A stretch of DNA of 64,000 nucleotides from CATQHS01 sp965203375 (GTDB lineage: Bacteria > Actinomycetota > Acidimicrobiia > Acidimicrobiales > Aldehydirespiratoraceae): the NCBI GenBank assembly GCA_965203375.1, contig OZ241886.1, positions 3,224,001-3,288,000 on the forward strand, given 5' to 3'. The notes under the pieces were generated by a model. It made no database searches. It was not told the origin of the DNA and saw only the letters and a list, made by a program, of their open reading frames with translations. Within the stretch, counting starts at the first letter, position 1. Each line of letters opens with the position of its first letter. Shown here piece after piece: positions 49,896-59,137 of this stretch. The position numbers and the translations under genes were made by a program.

Positions 49896-52810
49896 CCCGG
49901 CTGCCGCGTCAGCCGGGCGAGGCCATCGACCGCTCGGCCAAGATCGACTTCACCTGGCGGGGCCGGGCCATGTCGGGCCTGGCCGGCGACACCATCGCCT
50001 CGGCCCTGACCGCCAACGGCGTGAAGATCGTCTCCCGGTCGATGAAGTACCACCGGCCCAGGGGCTACATGACCAACGACTACTGGGATCCCAACGGGCT
50101 GGTCCAGGTGGGCGACGACCCCAACGTGCGCTCGGCCCACCGGCTGCTGCGGCCGGGCATGGCCGTCGAGCCCCAGAACGTCTGGCCCTCGGTGGAGCGC
50201 GACCTCAAGTCGGCCAACGCCCTGGCCGGGCGGTTCCTCACCGCCGGCTTCTACTACAAGACCTTCATGCGGCCCCAGAAGCTGTGGCCGCTCTACCAGA
50301 AGGTGCTGTCCACCTTCGCCCCCGGCGGCCGGGTCGATCTCGACACCCCCCACGACTACCACGACAAGCGCTACGCCCACCCCGACATGGTGGTGGCCGG
50401 GGGCGGCCCGGCCGGCATGGCCGCGGCCGCGGCCGCGGCCCAGGCCGGGGCCAGGGTGATGCTGGTGGAGAACCACCACCGCCTCGGCGGCCACCTGCTG
50501 TGGGGCGGCGACGACGACCGGGCCCTGGCCGCCGAGCTGGCCGCCGAAGTGGAGGCCGCGGGCGTGGAGGTCCTGACCGACTCCGCCGTCACCGGCCGCT
50601 ACGACGACAACTGGACGGCCATCGTCCAGCGCAGCCACCCCATCTCGGTGGAGCGGCTGATCAAGGCCCGGGCCAAGATGCTGGTGGCGGCGCCCGGCCT
50701 CATCGAGCGCCCCTACGTCTTCGCCGGCAACGACAAGCCCGGGGTCATGACCTCGGGGGCGGTGCGCCGCTTCGTCAACCTGCACGCGGTCAAGCCGGGC
50801 GCGGTGGCCGCGGTGTTCACCGCCAACGCCGACGGCGACGCCGCCGCCGCCGACCTGGAGCGGGTCGGGGTGGAGATCGCCGGGGTGATCGACGCCCGTC
50901 ACGGGCAGGGCATCGTGCGGGCCCGGGGCGGGGCCAAGTCGGTCCAGGGCGTGGCCTTGGCCGACGGGACCAAGCTGGACTGCGACCTGCTGGTCACCGC
51001 CGTCGGCTGGACCGCGCCCACCACCCTGTTGAACATGGCCGGAGACCGCCCCGTCTACGACGAGGCCGCGGCCCGGTTCTTCCCCTCCGCGCCCGCCAAC
51101 AACGTGCTGGCCGCGGGCGGCATCGCCGGTGACGGCAGCGCCGAGCAGCTCGTCGAGCACGCCCGGGCCACCGGCCGCCTGGCGGCCGAGCGGGCCGCGG
51201 TCACCGCCCACCGCCTGCGGGCCGCCACCGCCCGGGCCGCGCCCCCCGAGGGCCCCGAGCCCGGCTGGCCGGCCGACGACCGCGTCCCGCTGGGACGGGA
51301 CCCCCACCCGGCCCTGTTCCGGTCGAGCACCCACGGCATCGTCGACTTCTCCGAAGACGTCGGGTCCAAGGACCTGATGGGCGCGGCGGCGGAGGGGTAC
51401 GACTCGGTCGAGCTGCTCAAGCGCTACACCACCGCCACCATGGGCCCGGCCCAGGGCAAGCTGGAGACGGTCAACACCGTGGCGGTGCTGGCCGAGGCCC
51501 GGGACGAGACCATCGCCGAGGTGGGCACCACCGTGTGGCGCCCGCCGTACACGCCGGTCACCCTGGGGGCCCTGGCCGGCCGGATCTTCGAGCCGGTGCG
51601 GGAGTCCTCCATCCAGCCCTGGCACGAGACCCACGGAGCGGTCCCGACCATGACCGGGCCGGGGATCTCCACCGGCGACGAGCTGGGCGACGGCGCCGAG
51701 GGCTCCACCGAGAACCCGATCCTGGCCGGCCAGTGGGTGCGCCCCGACCGCTACGGCGACCCGTTCGAGGAGGTCCTCAACACCCGCCGCAACGTCGGCA
51801 TCATCGACGTGACCCCGCTGGGCGGGCTCGACCTGCGCGGCCCCGACGTGGTGAAGCTGCTGAACCTGGTCTACATCAACAACTGGACGAACCTGGCCGT
51901 CGGGTCGGTCCGCTACGGCATCATGTGCGCCGAGGACGGCGTGATCCTCGACGACGGGGTGACCGGCCGGCTCGAAGAGGAGCGCTACTTCATGACCGTC
52001 ACCACCTCGGGGGCGGGCACGGTGTGGGAGTGGATGGAGAACTGGCTCCAGACCGAGCACCCCGACTGGCGGGTCCACGTCATCCCCACCACCACCGGCT
52101 ACACCAGCATCAACGTGGCCGGCCCCAAGACCCGGACCCTACTGAACAGGCTGGTGAGCGACGTGTCGCTGGCCCCCGAGGACTTCGGGTACATGAAGTG
52201 CCGCACCGGCACCATCGCCGGGGTCGACAAATGCTTCCTGTGGCGCATCGGCTTCACCGGGGAGCTCTCCTATGAGCTCCACATCCCGGCCGGCCACGGC
52301 CTGCACGTGTGGCAGGCCCTGCTGGACGCGGGCCGGGACCTGGGGATCAAGCCGTTCGGGCTGGAGGCCCAGCGCATCATGCGCCTCGAGAAGGGCCATT
52401 TCATCGTGGGCCAGGACACCGACGGCCTCACCAAGGCGCCGGCCACCGGACTGGGCCGGATGATAAAGCTGGAGAAGGACGACTTCGCGGGCCGGCCCGA
52501 GCTGGCCTGGGCCCTCGAAAGCGACGGCGACCCCGTCATCGTCGCCATCCAGCCCACCGACCCGCAGATCGTGCCCGAGGAGGCGGCCCAGATCGTGCGG
52601 CCCGGGACCAACGAGACGATCGGCCGCATCACCTCGGCCCGGATGTCGCCCACCCTCGGGCGCTCGATCTGCCTGGGCCAAGTGCTGCCGGAGGCAGCCG
52701 ACCCCGGCTCGGAGCTCACGGTGCTGCTGGTGGACGGGCGCCGGGTGACGGCCAAGGTGATGGACCACCACGCCCACTTCGACCCCACCGGGGAGCGGCT
52801 CCGTGGCTGA
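49892..52810 (+). CDS. mgdC: N-methylglutamate dehydrogenase alpha subunit (SoxA-like)
   Basis: 972 residues. The N-terminal small domain (FTWRGRAMSGLAGDTIASAL, SRSMKYHRPRGYMTNDYW) is the SoxA form of a 2Fe-2S fold without its cysteines. Next comes the NAD-binding dinucleotide domain (DMVVAGGGPAGMAAAAAAAQ; APGLIERPYVFAGNDKPG). The last ~400 residues form a GcvT-like folate domain (GFTGELSYELHIPAGHGLHV, GLEAQRIMRLEKGHFIVGQD), where the methyl-derived C1 unit is passed to tetrahydrofolate. Length equals that of SoxA. It overlaps mgdD by 8 nt. Confidence 0.9.
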   Translation: MTRLPRQPGEAIDRSAKIDFTWRGRAMSGLAGDTIASALTANGVKIVSRSMKYHRPRGYMTNDYWDPNGLVQVGDDPNVRSAHRLLRPGMAVEPQNVWPSVERDLKSANALAGRFLTAGFYYKTFMRPQKLWPLYQKVLSTFAPGGRVDLDTPHDYHDKRYAHPDMVVAGGGPAGMAAAAAAAQAGARVMLVENHHRLGGHLLWGGDDDRALAAELAAEVEAAGVEVLTDSAVTGRYDDNWTAIVQRSHPISVERLIKARAKMLVAAPGLIERPYVFAGNDKPGVMTSGAVRRFVNLHAVKPGAVAAVFTANADGDAAAADLERVGVEIAGVIDARHGQGIVRARGGAKSVQGVALADGTKLDCDLLVTAVGWTAPTTLLNMAGDRPVYDEAAARFFPSAPANNVLAAGGIAGDGSAEQLVEHARATGRLAAERAAVTAHRLRAATARAAPPEGPEPGWPADDRVPLGRDPHPALFRSSTHGIVDFSEDVGSKDLMGAAAEGYDSVELLKRYTTATMGPAQGKLETVNTVAVLAEARDETIAEVGTTVWRPPYTPVTLGALAGRIFEPVRESSIQPWHETHGAVPTMTGPGISTGDELGDGAEGSTENPILAGQWVRPDRYGDPFEEVLNTRRNVGIIDVTPLGGLDLRGPDVVKLLNLVYINNWTNLAVGSVRYGIMCAEDGVILDDGVTGRLEEERYFMTVTTSGAGTVWEWMENWLQTEHPDWRVHVIPTTTGYTSINVAGPKTRTLLNRLVSDVSLAPEDFGYMKCRTGTIAGVDKCFLWRIGFTGELSYELHIPAGHGLHVWQALLDAGRDLGIKPFGLEAQRIMRLEKGHFIVGQDTDGLTKAPATGLGRMIKLEKDDFAGRPELAWALESDGDPVIVAIQPTDPQIVPEEAAQIVRPGTNETIGRITSARMSPTLGRSICLGQVLPEAADPGSELTVLLVDGRRVTAKVMDHHAHFDPTGERLRG

Positions 52811-53402
52811 TTTGATCCCGTTCGAGAGCCCGGTCACCAAGACCTACGACTTCCTCCAGCTCAGCTCCGCCGACGGGGGCGCCGACCGGGCGCTGACCCT
52901 GAGCGACCTCTCCTCCACCGGCAAGACCATCCTGCGGGCCGACCCCTCCGCCGCCGACCGGGTGGGGGTGGGGTTCGGCGCCTCCATCGCCGCCGGCGAA
53001 CTGCTGGTGTGCGGGCAGCGGCCGGGCGAGTGGATGCTGATCGGGCCCACGGCCGACGCCCGGGCCTTCGTGGACGGCCTCAGCCTGGAGGGCTTTCACA
53101 GCGCGGTCATCCACACCCACAGCCGGGCCCTGTTCCGCCTGACCGGGGACCGGGCCGCCTCGGCGCTGGAGAAGGTGTGCAGCCTGGACTGGAGCGACGA
53201 CATGACCCCCGACGGCGCGGCCGCGTCGGCCACGGTGGCCAGGGTCACCTGCGACATCATCCGCGACGACGTGTCCGGCGTCCGCTCCTACCTGATCGCC
53301 TGCGACCGCTCCTTCGGCCAGTACCTCTTCGACGCCCTGGTGGACGCGGGCTGGGAGTTCTCCCTCACGGTCACGCCCTGGTGGATGAGGGCCGGGAATT
53401 AG
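52803..53402 (+). CDS. mgdD: N-methylglutamate dehydrogenase gamma subunit (SoxG-like)
   Basis: 199 residues from GTG 52803, overlapping mgdC by 8 nt. It has SoxG-type features: LSDLSSTGKTILRADPSA, PGEWMLIGPTADARAFVDGL, IHTHSRALFRLTGDRAASAL and LIACDRSFGQYLFDALVDAG. This subunit also has a GcvT-like fold and closes the heterotetramer. The operon ends here; the sugar gene cluster converges on it. Confidence 0.85.
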   Translation: MADLIPFESPVTKTYDFLQLSSADGGADRALTLSDLSSTGKTILRADPSAADRVGVGFGASIAAGELLVCGQRPGEWMLIGPTADARAFVDGLSLEGFHSAVIHTHSRALFRLTGDRAASALEKVCSLDWSDDMTPDGAAASATVARVTCDIIRDDVSGVRSYLIACDRSFGQYLFDALVDAGWEFSLTVTPWWMRAGN

Positions 53403-53450
53403 GGACTAGGGGAATCGCCGCCGCGGCAGCGTCTTGGAGCGCGGCTGGGC

Positions 53451-53507
53451 GATCACCCGGTAACCAAGCCGAAGGGGCTTTTGATCACCCGGTAATCAGG
53501 CCGAAGG
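53451..53507. repeat. 25-bp duplication of the 3' end and stop codon of the nucleotidyltransferase gene
   Basis: GATCACCCGGTAATCAGGCC (53483-53507 with flank) covers the last codons AFGLITG and the stop on the minus strand. A copy with two mismatches lies at 53451-53475 and would encode PFGLVTG plus stop. The real gene ends at the first copy, so the second is a downstream duplicate. Confidence 0.8.
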
Positions 53508-54198
53508 CCGCCGGGTCGGCTAGCAGCGTGCTCTCGGCGGCGCGCAGGTCCGAGGGGGTCCCGATGTCATGCCAATGGCCGCGGTGCTCATAGGTCCGAA
53601 CGTCATAACCGGCATTGATCACATCGTTGATCAGATCGGGCATGTCTATCCGTCGGGTGAGGGGCAGTCGTGATCTGACCTGCGGGTCGATCACATACAC
53701 ACCCAAGCTCTGAAGATTGCGAAATTCGGGCTTCTCGATTACGGCTCCCACTCGGCCATTTGGGTCACATTGAACCACGCCGGTTTCGAATCGTGAAATG
53801 TGCTCGCGAACCGCCAGAGTGATGGCCGCACCACTCCGCTCATGCACCGCAAACATGTCGCCGAAAGAGATATCGGTGACTAGGTCGGCGTTCAATGCCA
53901 ACACGGGCTCATCCCAAACGGAGAGCAACCCCAGCGGGCCAGCGGTGCCGAGCTCTCCACCGTCGGATACGTAGTCAACGCTCACACCGGCCGCCGATCC
54001 GTCTCCGACGTAGGCTCGCACATCACCCTCTAAGTGGCCGACGCACAGGGTGACTCGCGAAAACCCGGCTTGTCGCAAGCAGGCAAGCAGCATATCGATC
54101 AAGGTGTGTCCACTGATCTGCATCAGAGCCTTCGGAATGTCCGAAGCCCGCGGGCCGAGCCTCGACGCTCGACCTCCGGCAAGCAGGACGGCTCTCAT
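53485..54198 (-). CDS. Sugar-phosphate nucleotidyltransferase
   Basis: 237 residues with the signature AVLLAGGRASRLGPRASDIP and the conserved lysine in PKALMQI; the second acidic site is in VLALNADLVTDISFGDM, and GRVGAVIEKPEF is also typical. It activates a sugar 1-phosphate with NTP. The gene overlaps the epimerase gene by ATGA and belongs to a four-gene leftward sugar cassette with lower GC than the mgd and mgs operons around it. Its 3' end is duplicated just downstream. Confidence 0.85.
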   Translation of the reverse strand: MRAVLLAGGRASRLGPRASDIPKALMQISGHTLIDMLLACLRQAGFSRVTLCVGHLEGDVRAYVGDGSAAGVSVDYVSDGGELGTAGPLGLLSVWDEPVLALNADLVTDISFGDMFAVHERSGAAITLAVREHISRFETGVVQCDPNGRVGAVIEKPEFRNLQSLGVYVIDPQVRSRLPLTRRIDMPDLINDVINAGYDVRTYEHRGHWHDIGTPSDLRAAESTLLADPAAFGLITG

Positions 54199-55175
54199 GA
54201 TCTGATCATCTTATCGGGGTTAACCCTTTGTCTATACCAAGAGAAGGTGGACTCCAGACCCTTCTCAAGGGACCACGACGGTTTGATGCCGGTCAAGCGT
54301 GAAACGAGCGAGGTGTCTGGGCGACGCCGCGCCGGCGAACCGGAAGGAGCGGGGCGGACTTCAAGGGGTGCCGACCAGTCAGCCACACTGAACAGGCGAA
54401 GCGCCAGCTCAACCGCGGACACTTCTTCATGGCCGTTGCCGATGTTGACCACTGCGGGCGGTTCCGGGACGCTGCGCAAGCCAAGCAGAAGATCAAGGGC
54501 ATCGTCAATGTAGCAGTACGCTCGAGACTGATCGCCATAGATCATAAATGGATCAGCCCGATCCAAAATCCGGCCGATGAATTGCGGAATGACATGGTCG
54601 TTGCCCATTCGCGGCCCATACACATTATGGAACCGGCATGCCACCACCGGAGGACCGCCCTCAAATCGGATGGCACGCGCCATCTGCTCGCCCAGATGCT
54701 TGCCGACCGCGTAAGCGGTGCGCGGTTCATAATCAGCCTCAAAGACGACCGGTGCGCCTTCCCCGGTAGGGACGGGGGCCAGTCCGCGCTCAACGGCTGC
54801 CGCGTACACCTCGCTCGTAGAGGCAAGCCAGACTCGCTCAGCGCCCCCAGAAGCGGCATAGTCCAAGAGGTGCAAAGTGGACAGCACGTTGGTGTTGATA
54901 ACACGGGCAGGCCGCGATCTCACCAGCGTCGAGCCGAGCAAGCCAGCCAGATGATACACATCACCGAATTCGCCGAGTGCAGCTAAGCAAGCCGGATCGG
55001 CCAGGTCGGCCTCGACTACCGTGCAAGAAGCAACTGCTTCATGAAAATCAGCGTCTGGTTGGCCTCTCTGAAAGTTGTCTATAACTACAACCTCGGCTCC
55101 TTCTTCGAGTAACCGACGAACCAAGTGCAGCCCAATGAATCCGGCCCCACCAGTCACCAGCGTCGGCTTAGCCAC
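54195..55175 (-). CDS. NAD-dependent sugar epimerase/dehydratase
   Basis: 326 residues, extended short-chain dehydrogenase fold. TLVTGGAGFIGLHLVRRLLE binds NAD, and the catalytic YxxxK is in TAYAVGKHLGEQMARA. FHNVYGPRMGNDHVIPQFIG is typical of UDP-glucuronate decarboxylase/GDP-mannose and UDP-glucose epimerase relatives. It likely modifies a nucleotide sugar made by the neighbouring enzymes. It overlaps the nucleotidyltransferase by four nt and the dehydrogenase upstream by 8 nt. Confidence 0.88.
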   Translation of the reverse strand: MAKPTLVTGGAGFIGLHLVRRLLEEGAEVVVIDNFQRGQPDADFHEAVASCTVVEADLADPACLAALGEFGDVYHLAGLLGSTLVRSRPARVINTNVLSTLHLLDYAASGGAERVWLASTSEVYAAAVERGLAPVPTGEGAPVVFEADYEPRTAYAVGKHLGEQMARAIRFEGGPPVVACRFHNVYGPRMGNDHVIPQFIGRILDRADPFMIYGDQSRAYCYIDDALDLLLGLRSVPEPPAVVNIGNGHEEVSAVELALRLFSVADWSAPLEVRPAPSGSPARRRPDTSLVSRLTGIKPSWSLEKGLESTFSWYRQRVNPDKMIRS

Positions 55176-56463
55176 GACCGAGCCTTAGATATCTGTCGCC
55201 AAGTCTGCTAGCAACTTTATCCGGCACCACTCCCCAAATGTCATAAATCACCTTGTCTGCTAACAGCACAGCCGAACATTCTTCGCTGAGTTGTTCGGTG
55301 TATTCGGGGTGATCGTTGCCGAATACAATGGCATTCGCTTTGGCAATTCCCTCTTGAAGTGGCGTAGGCACGATACCAAGAGCTTCGATGTGTGACGGCG
55401 GCACTACGAAGTCGTGTCCTAGGAATGATAGCGACCTATCGGTCAGAAGGGTTTTTACAGCGATGGCTGCGCCGCCGCGGACATCATCTGTCTCAGGCTG
55501 GCCCTTGTAGGCGATGCCAGCGAGAAGAACGACTTTATTCGGAGGGTTATCGTTCAATGAACTGGATATGAAACTGGCGGCGCTTGCTGCAACTCGTTCG
55601 TTGACTGTCCGCGCCGCTGGGATCAGCGCTAGCTCGGTTCCGGCTAGCTTTGCACTCCATTCAAAGGTCAGCGGATCTTTTGTGAGGCAACTGCCTCCAA
55701 CCCAACCCGGCTGTGCTAGATCGGGGCGGGGATAATCAAGGTTGGCCGCGGTAAGAATCTCATCTATATCTAGACCGAAAGCTTCCGACGCGAAGGCCAA
55801 TTCGTTGCCCATCGCATACAAGACGTCGGTGTGGCTGTTGTTGGCGTGCTTTACGAACTCGGCCGCCCGGAGCGAGGAAACTGGCAGTATCGAAGAGGTC
55901 ACGGCGGAGAAGAATCGCGTGGCTGCCTCTACCGCAGCCGAGGATGAACCGCCGACTATCTGCGGCAGTCGTCTCAGCTCTTCCATGGCTATACCCTGGA
56001 TTGTCCGATCTGGACAGTATGCAATCATCGGTTCAGCCAGTGCGGCATCATAGATGCGAGCGGCAATCTTTTCTGAAGCGCCGATAGGCAGCGTTGATCT
56101 CAAGATCAGCAGATGTTCTGAGGTCAGTCTAGGAGCGAGGTCGTCTATAGCGTCATGAAGATCCGCCAGATCAGGTTCGGCCCGAACGCGATCAAACGGC
56201 GTGCCGACGCAGACCACCACAATATTAGGAAGATCTGCAGGAGAAAACGTCAAAAGCTTCAAGCGTTTTTGACCGGCAACAAGAGCGCGTGCAAGGCCGG
56301 GCTCATGCATCGGTTCGCCCATCTTAAGTCGTTTGATCAACTCCGCTTTGGTGTCAAGTCCAACAACAGTCCTCCCAGCGGCCAGAAGTGTGGCGGCGAG
56401 GTTCAGTCCCACATATCCCAGACCAACAATCAAGACATCGGGTTCATCGCAAATTGGAACCAT
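55168..56463 (-). CDS. UDP-/GDP-sugar 6-dehydrogenase
   Basis: About 431 residues from ATG 56463 (MVPICDEPDVLIVGLGYVGL), chosen because AAGGTG stands 7-8 nt upstream; an in-frame ATG 21 nt earlier is weaker. NAD motif VGLGYVGLNLAATLLAAGRT, catalytic-region patterns VVGGSSSAAVEAA, EFVKHANNSHTDVLYAMGNE (lysine), and GWVGGSCLTKDPLTF with the active-site cysteine. It oxidises a nucleotide sugar at C6 to the uronic acid, e.g. UDP-ManNAcA or UDP-GlcA. With the aminotransferase it suggests an amino-sugar acid for surface glycan. Confidence 0.87.
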   Translation of the reverse strand: MVPICDEPDVLIVGLGYVGLNLAATLLAAGRTVVGLDTKAELIKRLKMGEPMHEPGLARALVAGQKRLKLLTFSPADLPNIVVVCVGTPFDRVRAEPDLADLHDAIDDLAPRLTSEHLLILRSTLPIGASEKIAARIYDAALAEPMIAYCPDRTIQGIAMEELRRLPQIVGGSSSAAVEAATRFFSAVTSSILPVSSLRAAEFVKHANNSHTDVLYAMGNELAFASEAFGLDIDEILTAANLDYPRPDLAQPGWVGGSCLTKDPLTFEWSAKLAGTELALIPAARTVNERVAASAASFISSSLNDNPPNKVVLLAGIAYKGQPETDDVRGGAAIAVKTLLTDRSLSFLGHDFVVPPSHIEALGIVPTPLQEGIAKANAIVFGNDHPEYTEQLSEECSAVLLADKVIYDIWGVVPDKVASRLGDRYLRLGRG

Positions 56464-56499
56464 TCCGTTCACCTTAACCCACAACCTCGCCCGATGGCA

Positions 56500-57630
56500 C
56501 TAGAGCCCAGAACAATTCGCCAGGACGTCGACCACTGCACTGACATCCTCTTGGGTAAGGCGTGGATGCAGCGGTAGAGTAATATGCCTGCGGCCATAGT
56601 CGACTGTTATATCAAGTGACTCGCAAAGAGCTTGCTGATAATGGCTCAATTCATGGATTGGTCGATAGTGTACGCCGCTTTCAATACCGGCGTCCAAGAG
56701 ATGTTGTCGCACGGTATCTCGGCTGATTTCCGGCGGCAACAAGACAGGCAATAGATGGTGCGCTGAATCACCTTGCCAGTTCTTGAAAGGCAGAATGACG
56801 TCAAGGGCAGACTCAAGGTGAGCTTCATATAAAGCGCGCAATTCGGCCCGCCGTTCTCGATCTTCAGAGAGCCTGTTGAGTTGAACTAGGCCGATGGCAG
56901 CAGCCACTTCATTCGGTCGGTAGTTAAAGCCCAAGTCGACAACATCGTATGCAAAGATAGCGTCGTTGCGTTGGAGTCCGTGATTGCGAAGCAACCGAGC
57001 CCGGCGGGCATCTTCGCGGTCGCGGCATATGATCGCCCCGCCTTCACCCATGCTGATGGACTTGGTAGTATGAAAGCTCAAGCAGCCCAACCTGCCGAAG
57101 GTTCCAAGTTGCTGACCGTTGTATTCAACAAGAGGAGCATGGGCGCAATCTTCGATCAGATCGATACCGGCCTTTTCGGTTATAGCTAGCAAGTCATCCA
57201 CCTGGGCCGGGAAGCCAGCGAGGTGCGTGACGACGACGGCTTTGGTTTTCTTTGTGATAGCCGAAGCTACTGCTTCCGGGTTGAGACATGGTTCAGTAAG
57301 ACTGGCGATGTCCACAAATCGCGGCGTGGCCCCGGCCATCAACACGGCAGAAGCGGTGGCAACGAAGGACATTGAGGGCACAATCACCTCGTCGCCAGGC
57401 CTGACTCCAGCGATCAACATGGCCAAATGCAAAGCCGTTGTTCCGCTACTGACCAATACGACATCAGATGTGCCTAACGATGCAGCCAGTTCGCCCTCAA
57501 ATCGCTCTGTGATTGCACCCATCGAGATGCAGCCTGACGAAATCAGATCACGAGCCGCCCGGGCCTCGGCTTCCCCTACATATGCATTGCAGAGAGAAAT
57601 GCGCCGTTGCGTCATGGCATCAATATCCAT
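56500..57630 (-). CDS. DegT/DnrJ/EryC1-type sugar aminotransferase
   Basis: 376 residues. The PLP lysine lies in SFHTTKSISMGEGGAI, with DLIEDCAHAPLVEYNGQQLG before it and GFNYRPNEVAAAIGLVQL after it. These enzymes add an amino group to nucleotide-linked keto sugars. It heads the leftward sugar cassette; the mgsC stop of cluster 2 lies about 100 nt upstream on the same strand. Start ATG 57630 or MTQ at 57615. No glycosyltransferase or flippase gene is in the window. Confidence 0.88.
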   Translation of the reverse strand: MDIDAMTQRRISLCNAYVGEAEARAARDLISSGCISMGAITERFEGELAASLGTSDVVLVSSGTTALHLAMLIAGVRPGDEVIVPSMSFVATASAVLMAGATPRFVDIASLTEPCLNPEAVASAITKKTKAVVVTHLAGFPAQVDDLLAITEKAGIDLIEDCAHAPLVEYNGQQLGTFGRLGCLSFHTTKSISMGEGGAIICRDREDARRARLLRNHGLQRNDAIFAYDVVDLGFNYRPNEVAAAIGLVQLNRLSEDRERRAELRALYEAHLESALDVILPFKNWQGDSAHHLLPVLLPPEISRDTVRQHLLDAGIESGVHYRPIHELSHYQQALCESLDITVDYGRRHITLPLHPRLTQEDVSAVVDVLANCSGL

Positions 57631-57734
57631 GGCGGCTCAAATGTAGGAGTCATCGGGGCTACCGGCAGTCGAGGCGATTGTGACGACGGCATCCTAATCC
57701 TCTGGCGGCCCGATCCCAGCCAGGCCCCGGCGGG

Positions 57735-59072
57735 TCAGGCGCCGGGCACCCAGTCGGTGCCGGCCACCGGCACCTTGGCCATGGCCGCGGCCTCCACGGT
57801 CAGGGCGGCCAAGTCCTCGGGCTCGAGGTTGGAGACGTGGGACTTGCCGCAGGCCCGGGCGATGGTCTGGGTCTCCAGGGTCAGCACCTGCAGGTAGTTG
57901 GCCAAACGCCGGCCCCCGATCACCGGGTCGAGGCGGGCCGACAGGTCCGGGTCCTGGGTAGTGATGCCGGCCGGGTCGGTCCCGTCCTGGAAGTCGTCCC
58001 AGAAGCCGGCGGCCGAGCCCAGGCGCCGGTACTCGCCGTCGCGGGCGGGGTCGTTGTCGCCGATGGCGATCAAAGCGGCGGTGCCGATCGAGGCGGCGTC
58101 GGCCCCCAGGGCCAGGGCCTTGGCCACGTCCGCGCCGGAGCGGATGCCCCCCGCGGCGATGAGCTTGACCTCCCCCCGATGCACGCCGAGGTCCCGCAGG
58201 GCCCTAACCGCCTCGGGTATGGCCGCGATGGTCGGGATGCCCACATGCTCGATGAACACATCCTGGGTGGCGGCGGTGCCGCCCTGCATCCCGTCCACCA
58301 CCACCGCGTCGGCGCCGGCCTTGACCGCCAGCGCGGTGTCGTAGAAGGGCCGGGCCGCGCCCACCTTGACGTAGATCGGGACCTGCCAGTCGACGATCTC
58401 GCGCAGCTCTTGGATCTTGATCTGGAGGTCGTCGGGGCCGGTCCAGTCGGGGTGGCGGCAGGCCGACCGCTGGTCGATGCCCACCGGCAGGGTGCGCATC
58501 TCCCCCACCCGCTCGGTGATCTTCTGGCCCAGCAGCATCCCGCCCCCGCCCGGCTTGGCCCCCTGGCCCACCACCACCTCGATGGCGTCAGCCCGGCGCA
58601 GGTCGTCGGGGTTCATGCCGTAGCGGGACGGGAGGTACTGGTAGACCAGCGTCGAGGAGTGCTCCCGCTCCTCGTTGGTCATGCCGCCGTCGCCGGTGGT
58701 GGTGGAGGTGCCCATGGCGCTGGCCCCCCGGCCGAGGGCCTCCTTGGCCTGATGGGACAGCGAGCCGAAGCTCATGCCCGCGATGGTCACCGGGATGTCC
58801 AGCCGGACGGGCCGGGCCGCCCGCTCGGCGCCGATCACCACGTCGGTGCCGCACGACTCGCGGTACCCCTCCAAGGGATAGCGCGACATCGACGCGCCCA
58901 GAAACACCAGGTCGTCGAGAGTGGGGAGCACCCGCTTGGCCCCCCAGCCCCGGATGCGGTAGATGCCGGTGTTGGCCGCCCGGCGGATCTCCGCGATCAC
59001 GTTGCGGTCGAAGGTATAGGACTCTCGCAGATGCCAGGCCGGGTCGTCGTTGACGATGTCAGGGGCACTCAT
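57735..59072 (-). CDS. mgsC: N-methylglutamate synthase FMN subunit without iron-sulphur cysteines
   Basis: 445 residues from ATG 59072 after AAGGAGGACCC. FMN/substrate motifs: IAGMSFGSLSHQAKEALGRG, VDGMQGGTAATQDVFIEHVG and AAGGIRSGADVAKALALGAD. Where cluster 1 has CYHCHTGRCPVGVATQD, this protein has FWDDFQDGTDPAGITTQD, so the three [3Fe-4S] cysteines are absent. As I recall, methylotroph MgsC proteins look like this one. It transfers a methylamino group from gamma-glutamylmethylamide or methylamine to 2-oxoglutarate/glutamate with MgsA and MgsB. The frame upstream of 59072 is not coding. Confidence 0.82.
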   Translation of the reverse strand: MSAPDIVNDDPAWHLRESYTFDRNVIAEIRRAANTGIYRIRGWGAKRVLPTLDDLVFLGASMSRYPLEGYRESCGTDVVIGAERAARPVRLDIPVTIAGMSFGSLSHQAKEALGRGASAMGTSTTTGDGGMTNEEREHSSTLVYQYLPSRYGMNPDDLRRADAIEVVVGQGAKPGGGGMLLGQKITERVGEMRTLPVGIDQRSACRHPDWTGPDDLQIKIQELREIVDWQVPIYVKVGAARPFYDTALAVKAGADAVVVDGMQGGTAATQDVFIEHVGIPTIAAIPEAVRALRDLGVHRGEVKLIAAGGIRSGADVAKALALGADAASIGTAALIAIGDNDPARDGEYRRLGSAAGFWDDFQDGTDPAGITTQDPDLSARLDPVIGGRRLANYLQVLTLETQTIARACGKSHVSNLEPEDLAALTVEAAAMAKVPVAGTDWVPGA

Positions 59073-59137
59073 GGGTCCTCCTTGCCTGTCACCGGCACCC
59101 CGCGGTTCAGCGCGTCCTCCAAGCCGGCGATGCTCAT
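59069..59137 (-). other. 22-residue bridging ORF between mgsB and mgsC
   Basis: ATGA at the mgsB stop opens MSIAGLEDALNRGVPVTGKE; its TGA lies in the ATGA of the mgsC start. It contains the mgsC ribosome site (AAGGAGG) near its end. It may be a coupling device or a fortuitous frame. Confidence 0.35.
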
